From contig OZ005654.1 of assembly GCA_963930645.1 (NCBI GenBank), positions 265,610,700 through 265,674,699 of the forward strand: DNA of 64,000 nt, in the 5' to 3' direction. Shown here piece by piece: positions 21,161 through 33,985 of this stretch. The notes under the pieces are model-generated. The model was not told where the DNA came from. It saw only the letters and a list, made by a program, of their open reading frames with translations, and made no database searches. A program made the translations under genes and the position numbers. Within the stretch, counting starts at the first letter, position 1, and each line of letters begins with the position of its first letter. Origin of the DNA: Salticus scenicus (taxonomy: Eukaryota; Arthropoda; Arachnida; Araneae; Salticidae).

Positions 21161-21721
21161 AACCATTTCTTTCAACGAAAATGCCTACTAACCCTGGACG
21201 ATTAATATATCGTATCATATTATATATCGTATTTATCGTAATATAACTCAATACTTATTTCGCTTCTTTCTTCGACTCGTTTTAATACGCATTTTTTATA
21301 TACATGAGCAGCCCCCAAAAAACAAAAACATTAAATCATTAAATTCATTTTTTTACTTATTTTTATTTCATATTATTTCACGCGCAAAGTTTTTATTTCC
21401 TAATTCAAAATTATTAAAAAAACTTTTTCGATATCGCTTGTAACGATACTGATTATTATTAATTTTCTTTTCTTTTTCTTTCAATAATAAAAATAATAAT
21501 AAAAGATTTTGATGAAATTCTGACAACAGCAGAATTTAGTTTAGGACGGAGGACTATTAGTTTATTTTTATTTATTTATTTACTTTTTCATTTTTCAAAT
21601 TATAACATCGCTTTCAAATTATTCAATTATATTTTCGATAAATTTTAGATTTCGACAAATGTCCAACTATCGAAATCGACAACGCAAAAATCCCAGATTG
21701 AGACTAATAGGCCCTCAGTCC

Positions 21722-21760
<39 letters not shown>

Positions 21761-22784
21761 CTTACTCGCTAGAGAAACAATATATATTGATAAATTGTAT
21801 TTCATCTACAGCACCTGTTCTAGAAACAAAAAAATTACTAGAGCTTTAGATACTAATTTAAGGGAAAATATATCATTAGCTAAACACATAAAAAAAAGGA
21901 TAGTTATGAATCAAATATTTATAAAATCAGCGAGTGATAACCGTATCGATAGAGATTTTCAGTTAAAAATAGCAATATTTTATAATTCAACCGAATTACT
22001 GTAACAGATACAAATTCAATATCTATTTCTTTATAAAATTACATTAAAAAAAAAAAAAAAAAAAAACTAACTGTTAGATACTCTAAGTACAGAAAATCAA
22101 TTTACTTATAATTTCTTGAAGATTGAAAACATTTTGCTAGTAAATATCTCTAAGTTCAATTGAAGTTTTCCGAGTTTCTAAGAATATATAGTTTTCTTAA
22201 ATAAAAAACACTTTGTGGATTGCCATTCTATTTTTCATTACAATGATTTATGATGGTTGTAAACTGTTTTGAAATATAAAACAAAAAAATCTTGATCATG
22301 CGATATAAAATAGAGTTTATATATTTCTAAGGTGATTTATCATTTTTATCTCACGATTATTTCTTTAAACCTCTTGTTTTGTCAATAAATAAATAAAATA
22401 AAATAAATGAAAGATAATTAAAATTGTTAAATAAAATTTTATACTTTTAAACAAGTTTGTTAGTCTGCTTCTATACCTATAAATTATTTTGTGCAATAAA
22501 GTGAAATTTAGAGTTTGAAAATAGGTTCAAAATTGGAAGAAAATATGCACAATGTTTCTGAACAATCAATTCAAATTATTTGTAAATATAAATTTGAATG
22601 TAATTTCGATTACGGCATGGGTTTCTGTAACTTGCTTCTAAATTCTCCATTAAAACTGAGTAAAAGAATAATACACAAAAGGATACTATTTAAAAGTTGT
22701 AGTAAAAAGATTTTGGACACACCGAAAGGAATTTGTAACAAAAACATACAGTTTTTCCTTTTCTTCTTTTATTGTTTGATTATA

Positions 22785-22788
<4 letters not shown>

Positions 22789-22857
<69 letters not shown>
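22789..22857. repeat. (TA)n microsatellite
   Basis: About 70 bp of TA, followed shortly by a C-run and A-run (22891-22911). Confidence 0.95.
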
Positions 22858-22863
<6 letters not shown>

Positions 22864-23176
22864 TAAAGAGTGCAGTTTAGTGTATCTTAACGCCCCCCCC
22901 CCCAAAAAAAAATAAAGACAATAAAAAAGGTGAAGGTTGGGTGGGCATTTATTTGATTACGGAGGACGGGTGGTGTTGAATGGATGGGTGGATGGGTGGG
23001 ATGCTGAAATTACGTTACAAAAAAAAAAAAAAAAAGTTGGCTTGCTTCATTGATTATGTATTAAAATACATTCTTTTTTTTTAAATTAAATTGTTAAATT
23101 TCTTTGTTTCTGAGTTGCGAACAAATATTAAAAATTATTTATTAAAAATAATTAACAAAAAAAAAGATAATTAACA

Positions 23177-23236
<60 letters not shown>

Positions 23237-23775
23237 ACCTTGTGCAAATTGAGGTTAGGGGATGTAAATTATGCATGAATGTATTGAACTAAAAAAACTG
23301 GCGAATCATGAAAAGAAAAGTTTTAAGACTAGTAAATAACAGTAAAAACTATATAGTTAACCTTAATCATCCAAAAATTACTCCTTTCGATAAATGCAAT
23401 TTGCTTTACTAAAAAAAGAAAAATGAAAAATCCTAGAAAATATTAGTCAGAAAAAAAAAAAAAAAAAAAAAAACCTTACAAATAAAAAATCCCTTTTTAA
23501 ATGATCTTATTATAAATAAATACTAACTCTTGTGTTAACATTCACCACTATATAGGAAGTTAAACGAATCAAACTGAATAAATCAATGTTCTTGCAGCAT
23601 TATTAAAAATTAAATTAAATATCAATTTAAGTTATTATTTCGAACAGTGGATCAATTCTACTAAAGTTAAGCAATTTAATCTAATTAAAATAGCTTTTTA
23701 AGTGTTTAATGTATGGTTAGACTCAATTTAAAGACTTTATATTACTTGAATAGTTCTTTTTTTTTTTTCTTATGC

Positions 23776-24466
23776 TATGAACAACTAAACTTTTAATTTA
23801 TTTTACTTGTTGTAATCCATGTGACTGCAAATGCTTTCTTATTGTGAGTTTTTTTTTTTTTTTTTTTTTTTTTCATTAACTGATTTCTCGAATTAAATAT
23901 ATATATATATATATATATATTTTTTTCTTCATGATTTTCCTCATATTTACTTCAATAATTTTCTTGTACGATAGGGAGCCCGCTAGAAATTTTCTATAAT
24001 AGCCGCTAGTGAACGAAATCGTACATTTGTGCTCAACGGTGAAAAAGGTCTCCCCTGACGAGTTTTTTCACCATTCTGAGCTATTCATGATTAAGAAAGA
24101 ATCTTTCCAAAAACGTGTTTCAATTGTTCATTCTCTTATTGCTTGTTTCAATCTTTTATTTTATATTTAATGTAATTTTAACGCTCAGGCATCATAATTT
24201 AAATAGCAACTATCTAGGTATAAAATTAAGGTACGTTTGAAGTTAAATTAAATTAAATTAAAAAAATTAATAATTAAAATTCATTGTTTCAAATATCAAA
24301 AAGTAAAATTAATTGTTTCAATAAATAACAATCAGTTTACACAAGTTATTATAATGTGATAAAATTTTATTCTTATTGGTCTATGTGATTTCAGTGGTCT
24401 GAAATTTTATTCCTATTGGTCTATGTGGTTTCAGTTGTCTTAAATCTGCTGCTAGGCTTTTACTTC
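23776..24466 (+). repeat. repeat Y, solitary diverged copy
   Basis: Aligns in order with 61585-62185 and with the reverse complement of 38511-39115. Landmarks are TTGTACGATAGG, ACGAACGAAATCGTACA-like palindromic box, GTGCTCAACG, ACGAGTTTTTTCACCATTCT and CTATGTGGTTTCAG. It lies here without the ends of element X, which shows Y is an independent repeat that X later carried. A 40-bp tandem step occurs at 24362-24441. Confidence 0.7.
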
Positions 24467-24650
24467 AAGATATTATTAGAAAATATTCAAAAATTTTGGA
24501 TCTAATTAATAGCATTATGCATATATATTTGCTATTAGATAAAAGGATGTTATTTAAAACATAAAATTAGTTAATTTTTGGAACTTTTTGATGATAGTTC
24601 GCATTTTTTCATTTTATATAAAACACAACTTTTGGTCGCTATTACAGTTT

Positions 24651-24696
<46 letters not shown>

Positions 24697-25691
24697 CTGT
24701 ACCCTACTATTTATGTTTTTTTACGTTCAGACGTTTACGTTCAGACTTTGCATATGTGGAAAGTCTGAAATAATTCTTATTTTCATCTGTTTTATTCACC
24801 CAAACACTTTTCTAAAATAATGACAATTATTTGTATTTTTTTTTCTTTAATTCTCTTTGAAATTTTATACCTTATATATAAGAATTAAAATTTTTTTTAG
24901 CAATAACAGTAATGATAAGTCATAAAAATAATTACAAACAGCCTTCATTAAGCATAATTAAGAGAAGATAAAGAAAGCTCTTAAAGCAATTTTAAAAAAC
25001 GACTACATTCACGAACACAATTTCAGTTTTTATGAGAATGTAACTATATATTAGCTATAATATAAAAATGCATTAAAAATTGAGTTCATTTCTTGCTCTG
25101 ATTAAAAAATTCAAATAGTAAAGAGCTATATCATTGGTATTTATATATATATATATATATATTATATATGTATGTTATTGTGTGTATTTTTGTAAATGCC
25201 GAAACTATAAAATATAAAAAATGGTAATTTATAAAACATTTAAATTTCAAATAATGTCCTTCTTTTAAATATTAAGGGCATATTTAATTATATTTTTTTC
25301 TTATTCTGAGACTAAAGGTAATATAGGCAACATTTTTATCTAAAAATGCAGACTAAAACATATAGTAATTAAAAAAAAATATTAATAATAATTTTTTTCT
25401 GCTCCTTTTCCTTTTTTTTTTTGTGTGTGTGTGTGTGTGTAAATTTGCATGTGTTTTTGTGTGTTTAAAGTGCGCCGTGCAATGTTCAACTCTACGTAAG
25501 ATATAATAGCAGATGTAATTACGATTAAGTAAAAAAAAAGTTACGATTTTATTGAGCTTTTTAATTTTATCGGCATATTTTAACAGTGTTTAAGGGTAAA
25601 TTATACCGATTTTCGCGGTAATGTATTTTATTCTCTTATGTTTCTACTTTCGCCGGTATTTAATTGAAGAAAGTATTGGATTCGTAAAAAT
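24467..25691. other. AT-rich DNA without identified genes
   Basis: TA tract at 24653-24692 (source of two spurious IYIYIY frames), TA at 25143-25160 and a (GT)n tract at 25423-25440. Nothing coding seen. Confidence 0.5.
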
Positions 25692-26120
25692 TTTCGACTT
25701 CCAGTTTATGACGGATTTATAGGTTTTGAGAGTTCTAGAATATGATTTCACCATTTTTAGAAAATGTCTGTCTGTCCGTCTGTTTCTCTCTGTGTGTGTG
25801 ACAAAAAATTTGTGTCGACTGTATCTCCGGAACAGCTGCTCAGAATTGTATATAAATTTATATGTGGATGTACCTTGACTTAAGTTAGTGACTATCAAAT
25901 TTTGGTGTCAACCACTCAACTGGTGGCGCTGCTATACAGCAATTTCCGCATTTTAAGGGAAGGCAATATTTCAGAAACTACTGCATAGAATTGCATATAA
26001 ATTTATATGTAGATGCATCTTGGCATAAATTAATTCCTGTCAGCTTTAGCTGTCAACCGCCCAACAGGTGGCGCTACTATACTGCATGTTTCCTCGATCA
26101 TAAGAAAGCTATTTGTACAC
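25692..26120 (+). repeat. repeat Z (GGTGGCGCT family), unit 1 copy
   Basis: Opens with TTTCGACTTCCAGTTTATG and a GTCTGTCTGTCCGTCTG tract, then two steps of about 141 bp, each with CAACxGGTGGCGCTxCTATAC-GCA. Relatives are at 34300-35380 and (reversed) 45180-45660. Probably a SINE or a non-autonomous element with internal tandem units. Confidence 0.65.
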
Positions 26121-26394
26121 TACTATGACATATAACTTTACGAAACCTGATGTGTGAGATAACCATTATAAAAACGCATTTTTCAAAATGCTGTTTATAG
26201 ACAATAAAACTGTCTTTCTTTGGAACTTTAGTGTTAGCTTTCTATAAGATGAAAATCGCTTGTATTCATCCTGTTAGATAATTTTAATACATAATAGTGT
26301 TAATAAATTTTTTGCACTTGGTAAATCAATATAGGAAAATATAGAAGACAGTCTTGTAGTGGCCACAGCATAGGTAGTGAATCAGTTAGTGAAT

Positions 26395-27397
26395 CAACGA
26401 AGGCTATGCCTGCTTCGCTGGACACTATATTTAAAGGAAACTATTCTCTATATCGCTTTATATATATATAAATCATAAAATTGCTCAAAAGCCCGCTGCC
26501 TTCGGCATCAACCCACTCATCCGCACACTCTCGTGTGCCTGTCCCTATTGCCTGTGACAATAGCTTACCAGTGGGCTTCCATTTGGGTGCTTATCAGATG
26601 ACAGTTTCGAAGCGGACAGTATCGAAAAAAATAAAGTAGCAATTTCATATTTTAATCCCAGTTACATATGAACAACACTATACTAGTACATAATATTTTC
26701 TTTTACGTTATTTTCTATATTTATTTGATTTATTCGATCAACTATAAAATAACAACAATTTCACGCCAAATATAATACTACAATTTGCTATGTTCAGCTA
26801 CATCTATCGCATGAGAAATTCTTTTGTGGTTATAATTGTAGTTGAGTTAGTTAATAGTAGTCGATATATAGAAAAATAAATAAATAATTAATTAAATATG
26901 TAAATCTGATCATAGTGCAGCCTTAATATAGCTCCCCTTGTCGATGTTTGAATTTTTATCGCCATTTTAGACAAAAATACACAGTTTATGCGATTATCTT
27001 TTCTGTTTCTTTCTTTTCTTTTCTTTTCCTTTCTTATTCTTTCTCTTCTGTTTTTCAATATTTTATCATTTATTTATATCTTTGCTGCGCTACTTGGCTT
27101 AAAGTGGCTTTTACAAAAGTAGAGTCCTTGGCGGAAAATTTCCGATCTATTTCAGCATCAAAAATTAAAAATATTACCCAGGATTATCAATGAACATGCA
27201 AAGCGCGATTCAGCCGTGCAAAAGCATACTATTTAAACAAAACAAAAAAGAAAAATATTTAAAATTGAAGTATATTAAAAAAAAGTTATGGTTGTTTTTT
27301 TACTCAATTTTCATATTTTCATTTTTTCATATGCATGAGCAAATTTAATATTTTATAATTTTTTTTTCCTAGTGAAACATATTTAATTTTATGCTAG

Positions 27398-27430
<33 letters not shown>

Positions 27431-27700
27431 GGTAAATTTTTTTGGCAACAATTAAAATTTTAAATGCCCAGTTTTGAAGTTATTAACAGGTTATTATTTT
27501 CATATTTTAATTAATTAAAAAAAAAAAAAAAAAAAAAAAAACCTAACCAAAACTTCGTTACAAATAAGGTACCAAATGAAAGGGGAAATTTTTCTGAATC
27601 CGTCGTATTGACAGCTTATCAATCGGACAATTAGATTTTCTAAAATTAAGTAAAGTATAAAAATTAGGTTCGAGCTTGCTATATAGATGAGTACGAACCG
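26395..27700 (-). mobile_element. Helitron-like fragment (minus strand), unit 1
   Basis: Read on the minus strand it ends with GTCCAGCGAAGCAGGCATAGCC (near 26396-26424), the same terminal box as the Helitron at 9040-11171. Farther in are reversed relatives of that element's AGTGGGTAAGTTGTGCC repeat (26480-26520) and of its GGATTCAGAAAAAT/TTTGGTACC minisatellite (27560-27660). The terminal CTAG is not preserved. The 5' boundary was not found. Confidence 0.6.
27397..27541. repeat. poly-A tracts
   Basis: Two A-runs of about 20-30 bp (27399-27428 and 27519-27541) inside the duplicated unit. Their lengths differ slightly in unit 2 (32536-32563 and 32653-32679). Confidence 0.9.
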
Positions 27701-27985
27701 GAATCGTTACCTCTCTTGCAAACTATACAAATAGATGACCTCCTGAATTCAAATACGACTCCCATTTTGTTCAGTCACCCACCGTTTCCAGATACACCTC
27801 TACCCCCTCCCTCAATTTCTTTCCTGTTTGATAATTTTATGACCATGAACTTGATTTGAAGAATGAAAAAAAAATTAATTTGACACCTAAAAACAAAAAA
27901 ATACAAAGTTTAAAAAATAACATTAATAACAGATTAAAGAGATATAATATATGTAATGCATAATTTCAGTGGCAACCCCCCCCCC

Positions 27986-27987
27986 CC

Positions 27988-28056
<69 letters not shown>
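27986..28056. repeat. C-run plus (AT)n microsatellite, unit 1
   Basis: Ten C followed by about 65 bp of AT. The unit 2 counterpart (33114-33175) has more C and about 20 bp less AT: one of the few differences between the units. Confidence 0.9.
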
Positions 28057-28057
<1 letters not shown>

Positions 28058-28384
28058 CCTTGTCGCAAATGTCCATGTTTTAGAATTTTCTAACTCTGTA
28101 GCCCCTCAGAAGATATTTAACGGCTAAAATAATCCTCCACCCTCCAAAAAATCAAATTTATAGCCATAGGATCACCGAAAAATGATAAAAATAGGGGGTC
28201 ATTCCTAAAAAACGGTGCGTGATAGGGCAAAATGGGCGTCATATTCGGATGCAGGAAGTCACTTAACATAAGAATATGCTGAATGGTGTCACAGGCAATT
28301 TTCATGCCTAGCAATTTTATTTAAAATATTTTAAGAAATTAAAATAAAAAGTCCTTAAATATAATAAATATATAAAATTATAAT

Positions 28385-28700
28385 ACAAATTTTAGCTTTA
28401 CGAAATGTGATGCAAAAATATAGGTTTTCTAAATGTAAAAACTGGTGCAGTTTCGAATGTTACCTAAAAAGTTAAAGTAATTAATTATGGGACATAATAT
28501 TGTTGGGTCTTGGGGGTTCGTAAGATGTCCGAGAAAGAAAGGCAAGTCTTGCAGAGGCTGGAATCTTCATTCACAGAAAATTCGAGAGGATTACAGGTCT
28601 ATAAACCTAGTATCAGCTTCCCATTAACGAGTAAACACAGCTTAAATAAGAGCTATCAACAGCAAATTCACAGTACAAACTGTATCTAAGATTTAACATA
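28385..28700 (-). repeat. LTR-like repeat W fragment, unit 1
   Basis: Aligns with 44080-44410 (TTTAGCT-TA-GAAATGTGATG, GGGxCATAATATTGTTG, TGTCCGAGAA, TATAAACCTAGTATCA, CAGTxCAAACTGTATC). In the longer copies the minus strand carries a TATA box, so the minus strand is probably the sense strand. This copy is cut off before the promoter part. Confidence 0.55.
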
Positions 28701-28911
28701 CAGATTTTAATTTAGTGCCAGAGTCCTACTGCTAAACTTGTTAATATCGACAAATTCTTCTTTAGTTAATTCATGACGATCTAAATTCCATGATAAAGTT
28801 TTCATTAAATCAAACCAATGTGTTTCAGCTGCAGATATTGTAACAAATAACGTTGGAAGTCCAAACTGTCTTATAGCCGCAAAACAACGTTTTTTCTCTT
28901 TTTCCCAATGA
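28701..28911. other. spacer before G-rich minisatellite, unit 1
   Basis: Single-copy-looking DNA shared with unit 2; the site of the X insertion in unit 2 corresponds to 28865-28866. No gene seen; the frame 28707-28940 has no motif. Confidence 0.5.
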
Positions 28912-29052
28912 GGGGGAGGTGTGCCTTGGGGGGGACTCATGTCAAAGGTGTGCCTTGGGGGGGCCTCATGTCAAAGTTGTACCTTGGGGGGGACTCATGT
29001 CAAAGTTGGGCCTGGGGGGGGACTCATGTCAAAGTTGGGCCTTGGGGGGACT
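28912..29052 (+). repeat. G-rich minisatellite, about 31-bp unit, unit 1
   Basis: Five copies of a unit CTTGGGGGGGACTCATGTCAA-plus-AGTTG-CC, each with a run of six to eight G. Duplicated at 40298-40437. Confidence 0.92.
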
Positions 29053-29078
29053 TCATTCAATAAATCCCCATTCAATAA

Positions 29079-29170
29079 ACCGACTGAAATAGGCCTCTAG
29101 CACTAATTAAGAGTGACCTATAAAAATTCGACAACTGTACCGACTGAAATAGGCCTCTAGCACTAATAAA
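29079..29170 (+). repeat. 60-bp tandem repeat, unit 1
   Basis: ACCGACTGAAATAGGCCTC followed by TAGCACTAAT appears twice, 60 bp apart (29079 and 29139). Also in unit 2 near 40463. Confidence 0.85.
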
Positions 29171-30494
29171 AATCTATGTTTACGTTAATTTGTACATTCT
29201 AAGATAAAATGGAAAATCAATGTGTTATTTTATTAAACAATATTATTGCAGAACTATAAAAATTAAAATATAATTGTTTAAAATGAGAGGAATGTATATA
29301 AAATTACTACAAAATGCAAAAAGGTGATAAGAAAGAGAAAAAACATATATAGACATAATAAAAATGTACAAAATAACAAAATTATTAAATTAGGCATGTT
29401 TTTATTTTTATTTTTCCCATTATTAATACATCTTTCTCTGTGGGTTGATTATTATTACACATTAGTAAAAATTACATGGTATCATGGGTAGATATAAAAT
29501 CAGCTTGTACTTACACTATCTTCTACACCACACACACACACACATATATATATATGAGTATTTTAACTATGAACCAAATAATTTAAATTTATTATTACAT
29601 CTTCATTAAACCAAGAACATGAATAAAATTAGCAATATTTCATAAATAATCGCACGTGAGACATTTATTATTTTTTCCTATATTAAAATATATTTTTGCA
29701 TTTGAAGTTGAATGATAGAAAGCATTGTATTTATACAGCTCAAAGTTTTTTAAAAAATAGTTTAACATTTTTCTAGGAATAGTTTTATTTAGCATAAATT
29801 ACTAAATGTGGGAGCTATTTCTTCCCCAAACCATCGTTTAAATATTGAAGGTACGCTTGTACATTCAACATTCTTATTGATTTTTGAAAAAAAAAAAAAG
29901 TATGATTTTTTTAAAATATTCAGAGAATTTTTGACTAAATCTTTTATTATTATTATTATTATTATTATTCAACTAACTTTGGATAACTCTGTGTGTTTAA
30001 TTAAAATTTTATGAACATCGCATAGTGTAATTAAGTTTAGCACATTGAGAAAAAATATTACTTTAATGTGTTATGAGGTATTTTCAAATATGGCTGTAAT
30101 AGTTCTGAATTCTTTTATGTAAAGAAATAAAGAATGCTTTTACTATCTGAGTGTATAATTGCACTTAAATTATATAGTTTTACTTTTTATTTATTTTAAC
30201 ACAGTAAAACATGTTGAAAACTAAAATCATATCACATTCAAATAAAATTGTACGATAGATTCTCTTTTAACTGAGGAAATATCGAATACACATAAAGAAG
30301 ATAGCCTAACAATGCGTATTATGTACATATTTACAAGGTCCAAATGTATTTTATGCCTTCAAATAATTCTTTTTGGTGAAGCAGGAAATCTCAACAATAT
30401 ATTTTCCCAGACTTTTTTTCTCTCTCTTCTATCCTGAATATATTCTTTTCTTTCGCATCTGTAATTCTTGCGAAATAACAGATGGACAAATTTT
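29171..30494. other. AT-rich DNA within unit 1
   Basis: A (CA)n/(TA)n tract at 29530-29556 and an ATT tract at 29944-29970. The frame 29808-30014 recurs unchanged in unit 2 but has no motif; unchanged recurrence only reflects recent duplication. Confidence 0.5.
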
Positions 30495-30562
30495 GACTTC
30501 TGCATATATATGCAGAAGCATTCTGCATATATATGCAGAAGCATTCTGCATATATATATGCG
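30495..30562. repeat. array of CTGCATATATATGCAG palindromes, unit 1
   Basis: Two perfect palindromes of this core (extended by TT/AA) plus a third, longer and imperfect one, spaced about 25 bp apart by AGCAT. Each can form a cruciform. Duplicated at 41878-41944. Confidence 0.92.
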
Positions 30563-30830
30563 GAGTACATTGCTATAAGTAAATATTTTGAAAAAACCGG
30601 TTAGTTACTAAAGAGCTTAGAATTGTCAGATTTCAGTACATTATCGCACTCTAGATTAATAAACGGATTGGCTAAATGTCTTGAATTAATTGCAGATGAA
30701 AATTTATTCTGTCAAATATTTCTGCCAAATACAATATTCTGTTTTGTTAATATTTATTTTGACATTTAAAAATAATAATAATAACAGTGATATCAAGATA
30801 GACTTTTTAAAAATATAAAAATATTATTAT

Positions 30831-32535
30831 TTTCGACTTCCAGTTTATGACGGATTTATAGGTTTTGAGAGTTCTAGAATATGATTTCACCATTTTTAGA
30901 AAATGTCTGTCTGTCCGTCTGTTTCTCTCTGTGTGTGTGACAAAAAATTTGTGTCGACTGTATCTCCGGAACAGCTGCTCAGAATTGTATATAAATTTAT
31001 ATGTGGATGTACCTTGACTTAAGTTAGTGACTATCAAATTTTGGTGTCAACCACTCAACTGGTGGCGCTGCTATACAGCAATTTCCGCATTTTAAGGGAA
31101 GGCAATATTTCAGAAACTACTGCATAGAATTGCATATAAATTTATATGTAGATGCATCTTGGCATAAATTAATTCCTGTCAGCTTTAGCTGTCAACCGCC
31201 CAACAGGTGGCGCTACTATACTGCATGTTTCCTCGATCATAAGAAAGCTATTTGTACACTACTATGACATATAACTTTACGAAACCTGATGTGTGAGATA
31301 ACCATTATAAAAACGCATTTTTCAAAATGCTGTTTATAGACAATAAAACTGTCTTTCTTTGGAACTTTAGTGTTAGCTTTCTATAAGATGAAAATCGCTT
31401 GTATTCATCCTGTTAGATAATTTTAATACATAATAGTGTTAATAAATTTTTTGCACTTGGTAAATCAATATAGGAAAATATAGAAGACAGTCTTGTAGTG
31501 GCCACAGCATAGGTAGTGAATCAGTTAGTGAATCAACGAAGGCTATGCCTGCTTCGCTGGACACTATATTTAAAGGAAACTATTCTCTATATCGCTTTAT
31601 ATATATATAAATCATAAAATTGCTCAAAAGCCCGCTGCCTTCGGCATCAACCCACTCATCCGCACACTCTCGTGTGCCTGTCCCTATTGCCTGTGACAAT
31701 AGCTTACCAGTGGGCTTCCATTTGGGTGCTTATCAGATGACAGTTTCGAAGCGGACAGTATCGAAAAAAATAAAGTAGCAATTTCATATTTTAATCCCAG
31801 TTACATATGAACAACACTATACTAGTACATAATATTTTCTTTTACGTTATTTTCTATATTTATTTGATTTATTCGATCAACTATAAAATAACAACAATTT
31901 CACGCAAATATAATACTACAATTTGCTATGTTCAGCTACATCTATCGCATGAGAAATTCTTTTGTGGTTATAATTGTAGTTGAGTTAGTTAATAGTAGTC
32001 GATATATAGAAAAATAAATAAATAATTAATTAAATATGTAAATCTGATCATAGTGCAGCCTTAATATAGCTCCCCTTGTCGATGTTTGAATTTTTATCGC
32101 CATTTTAGACAAAAATACACAGTTTATGCGATTATCTTTTCTGTTTCTTTCTTTTCTTTTCTTTTCCTTTCTTATTCTTTCTCTTCTGTTTTTCAATATT
32201 TTATCATTTATTTATATCTTTGCTGCGCTACTTGGCTTAAAGTGGCTTTTACAAAAGTAGAGTCCTTGGCGGAAAATTTCCGATCTATTTCAGCATCAAA
32301 AATTAAAAATATTACCCAGGATTATCAATGAACATGCAAAGCGCGATTCAGCCGTGCAAAAGCATACTATTTAAACAAAACAAAAAAGAAAAATATTTAA
32401 AATTGAAGTATATTAAAAAAAAGTTATGGTTGTTTTTTTACTCAATTTTCATATTTTCATTTTTTCATATGCATGAGCAAATTTAATATTTTATAATTTT
32501 TTTTTCCTAGTGAAACATATTTAATTTTATGCTAG

Positions 32536-32566
<31 letters not shown>

Positions 32567-32648
32567 GGTAAATTTTTTTGGCAACAATTAAAATTTTAAA
32601 TGCCCAGTTTTGAAGTTATTAACAGGTTATTATTTTCATATTTTAATT

Positions 32649-32679
<31 letters not shown>

Positions 32680-33129
32680 CCTAACCAAAACTTCGTTACA
32701 AATAAGGTACCAAATGAAAGGGGAAATTTTTCTGAATCCGTCGTATTGACAGCTTATCAATCGGACAATTAGATTTTCTAAAATTAAGTAAAGTATAAAA
32801 ATTAGGTTCGAGCTTGCTATATAGATGAGTACGAACCGGAATCGTTACCTCTCTTGCAAACTATACAAATAGATGACCTCCTGAATTCAAATACGACTCC
32901 CATTTTGTTCAGTCACCCACCGTTTCCAGATACACCTCTACCCCCTCCCTCAATTTCTTTCCTGTTTGATAATTTTATGACCATGAACATGATTTGAAGA
33001 ATGAAAAAAAAATTAATTTGACACCTAAAAACAAAAAAATACAAAGTTTAAAAAATAACATTAATAACAGATTAAAGAGATATAATATATGTAATGCATA
33101 ATTTCAGTGGCAACCCCCCCCCCCCCCCC

Positions 33130-33177
<48 letters not shown>

Positions 33178-33985
33178 CCTTGTCGCAAATGTCCATGTTT
33201 TAGAATTTTCTAACTCTGTAGCCCCTCAGAAGATATTTAACGGCTAAAATAATCCTCCACCCTCCAAAAAATCAAATTTATAGCCATAGGATCACCGAAA
33301 AATGATAAAAATAGGGGGTCATTCCTAAAAAACGGTGCGTGATAGGGCAAAATGGGCGTCATATTCGGATGCAGGAAGTCACTTAACATAAGAATATGCT
33401 GAATGGTGTCACAGGCAATTTTCATGCCTAGCAATTTTATTTAAAATATTTTAAGAAATTAAAATAAAAAGTCCTTAAATATAATAAATATATAAAATTA
33501 TAATACAAATTTTAGCTTTACGAAATGTGATGCAAAAATATAGGTTTTCTAAATGTAAAAACTGGTGCAGTTTCGAATGTTACCTAAAAAGTTAAAGTAA
33601 TTAATTATGGGACATAATATTGTTGGGTCTTGGGGGTTCGTAAGATGTCCGAGAAAGAAAGGCAAGTCTTGCAGAGGCTGGAATCTTCATTCACAGAAAA
33701 TTCGAGAGGATTACAGGTCTATAAACCTAGTATCAGCTTCCCATTAACGAGTAAACACAGCTTAAATAAGAGCTATCAACAGCAAATTCACAGTACAAAC
33801 TGTATCTAAGATTTAACATACAGATTTTAATTTAGTGCCAGAGTCCTACTGCTAAACTTGTTAATATCGACAAATTCTTCTTTAGTTAATTCATGACGAT
33901 CTAAATTCCATGATAAAGTTTTCATTAAATCAAACCAATGTGTTTCAGCTGCAGATATTGTAACAAATAACGTTGGAAGTCCAAA
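30831..33985 (+). repeat. tandem segmental duplication, unit 2, left part
   Basis: Begins directly after unit 1 with the same TTTCGACTTCC start and follows unit 1 until the codon-sized spot CCAAA, where element X is inserted. It contains the second copies of repeat Z (30831-31255), the minus-strand Helitron fragment (31534-32845), the poly-A tracts, the C/AT tract (33114-33175) and the W fragment (33505-33822). Confidence 0.92.
31534..32845 (-). mobile_element. Helitron-like fragment (minus strand), unit 2
   Basis: Duplicate of 26395-27700, carrying the same terminal box and minisatellite relatives. Confidence 0.6.

Larger units (their letters stand above)
18947..23775. other. long AT-rich intergenic stretch
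   Basis: Apart from the SINE-like piece and repeats listed separately, this 4.8 kb is low-complexity AT-rich DNA. It has TA tracts at 19170-19195, 20431-20452 and 22789-22857, AAT tracts at 21721-21757 and 23178-23205, an AAAT tract at 23205-23237, and poly-A or poly-T runs at 19345-19365, 21052-21088 and 23450-23472. The frames 21795-22004 and 22515-22880 have no recognisable motif; the second dissolves into a TA tract. No gene supported. Confidence 0.5.
25692..30825 (+). repeat. tandem segmental duplication, unit 1
   Basis: About 5.13 kb, repeated head-to-tail as unit 2 (30831-33985 plus 40247-42208) with very few differences: isolated single-base changes or indels (for example near 26764 and 27853) plus changed lengths of A, C and TA runs. 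It contains in order a Z repeat, a minus-strand Helitron fragment, an AT-rich spacer, an LTR-like W fragment, a G-rich minisatellite, a 60-bp tandem repeat, AT-rich DNA and a palindrome array. All small frames in it occur twice and none shows a domain. Confidence 0.92.

Noticed and set aside
22515..22880. 121-codon frame
   Set aside because: The C-terminal third is translated TA microsatellite; the N-terminal part has no motif and sits in AT-rich DNA.
24578..24820. Two overlapping frames rich in IYIYIY
   Set aside because: Translation of a TA microsatellite.
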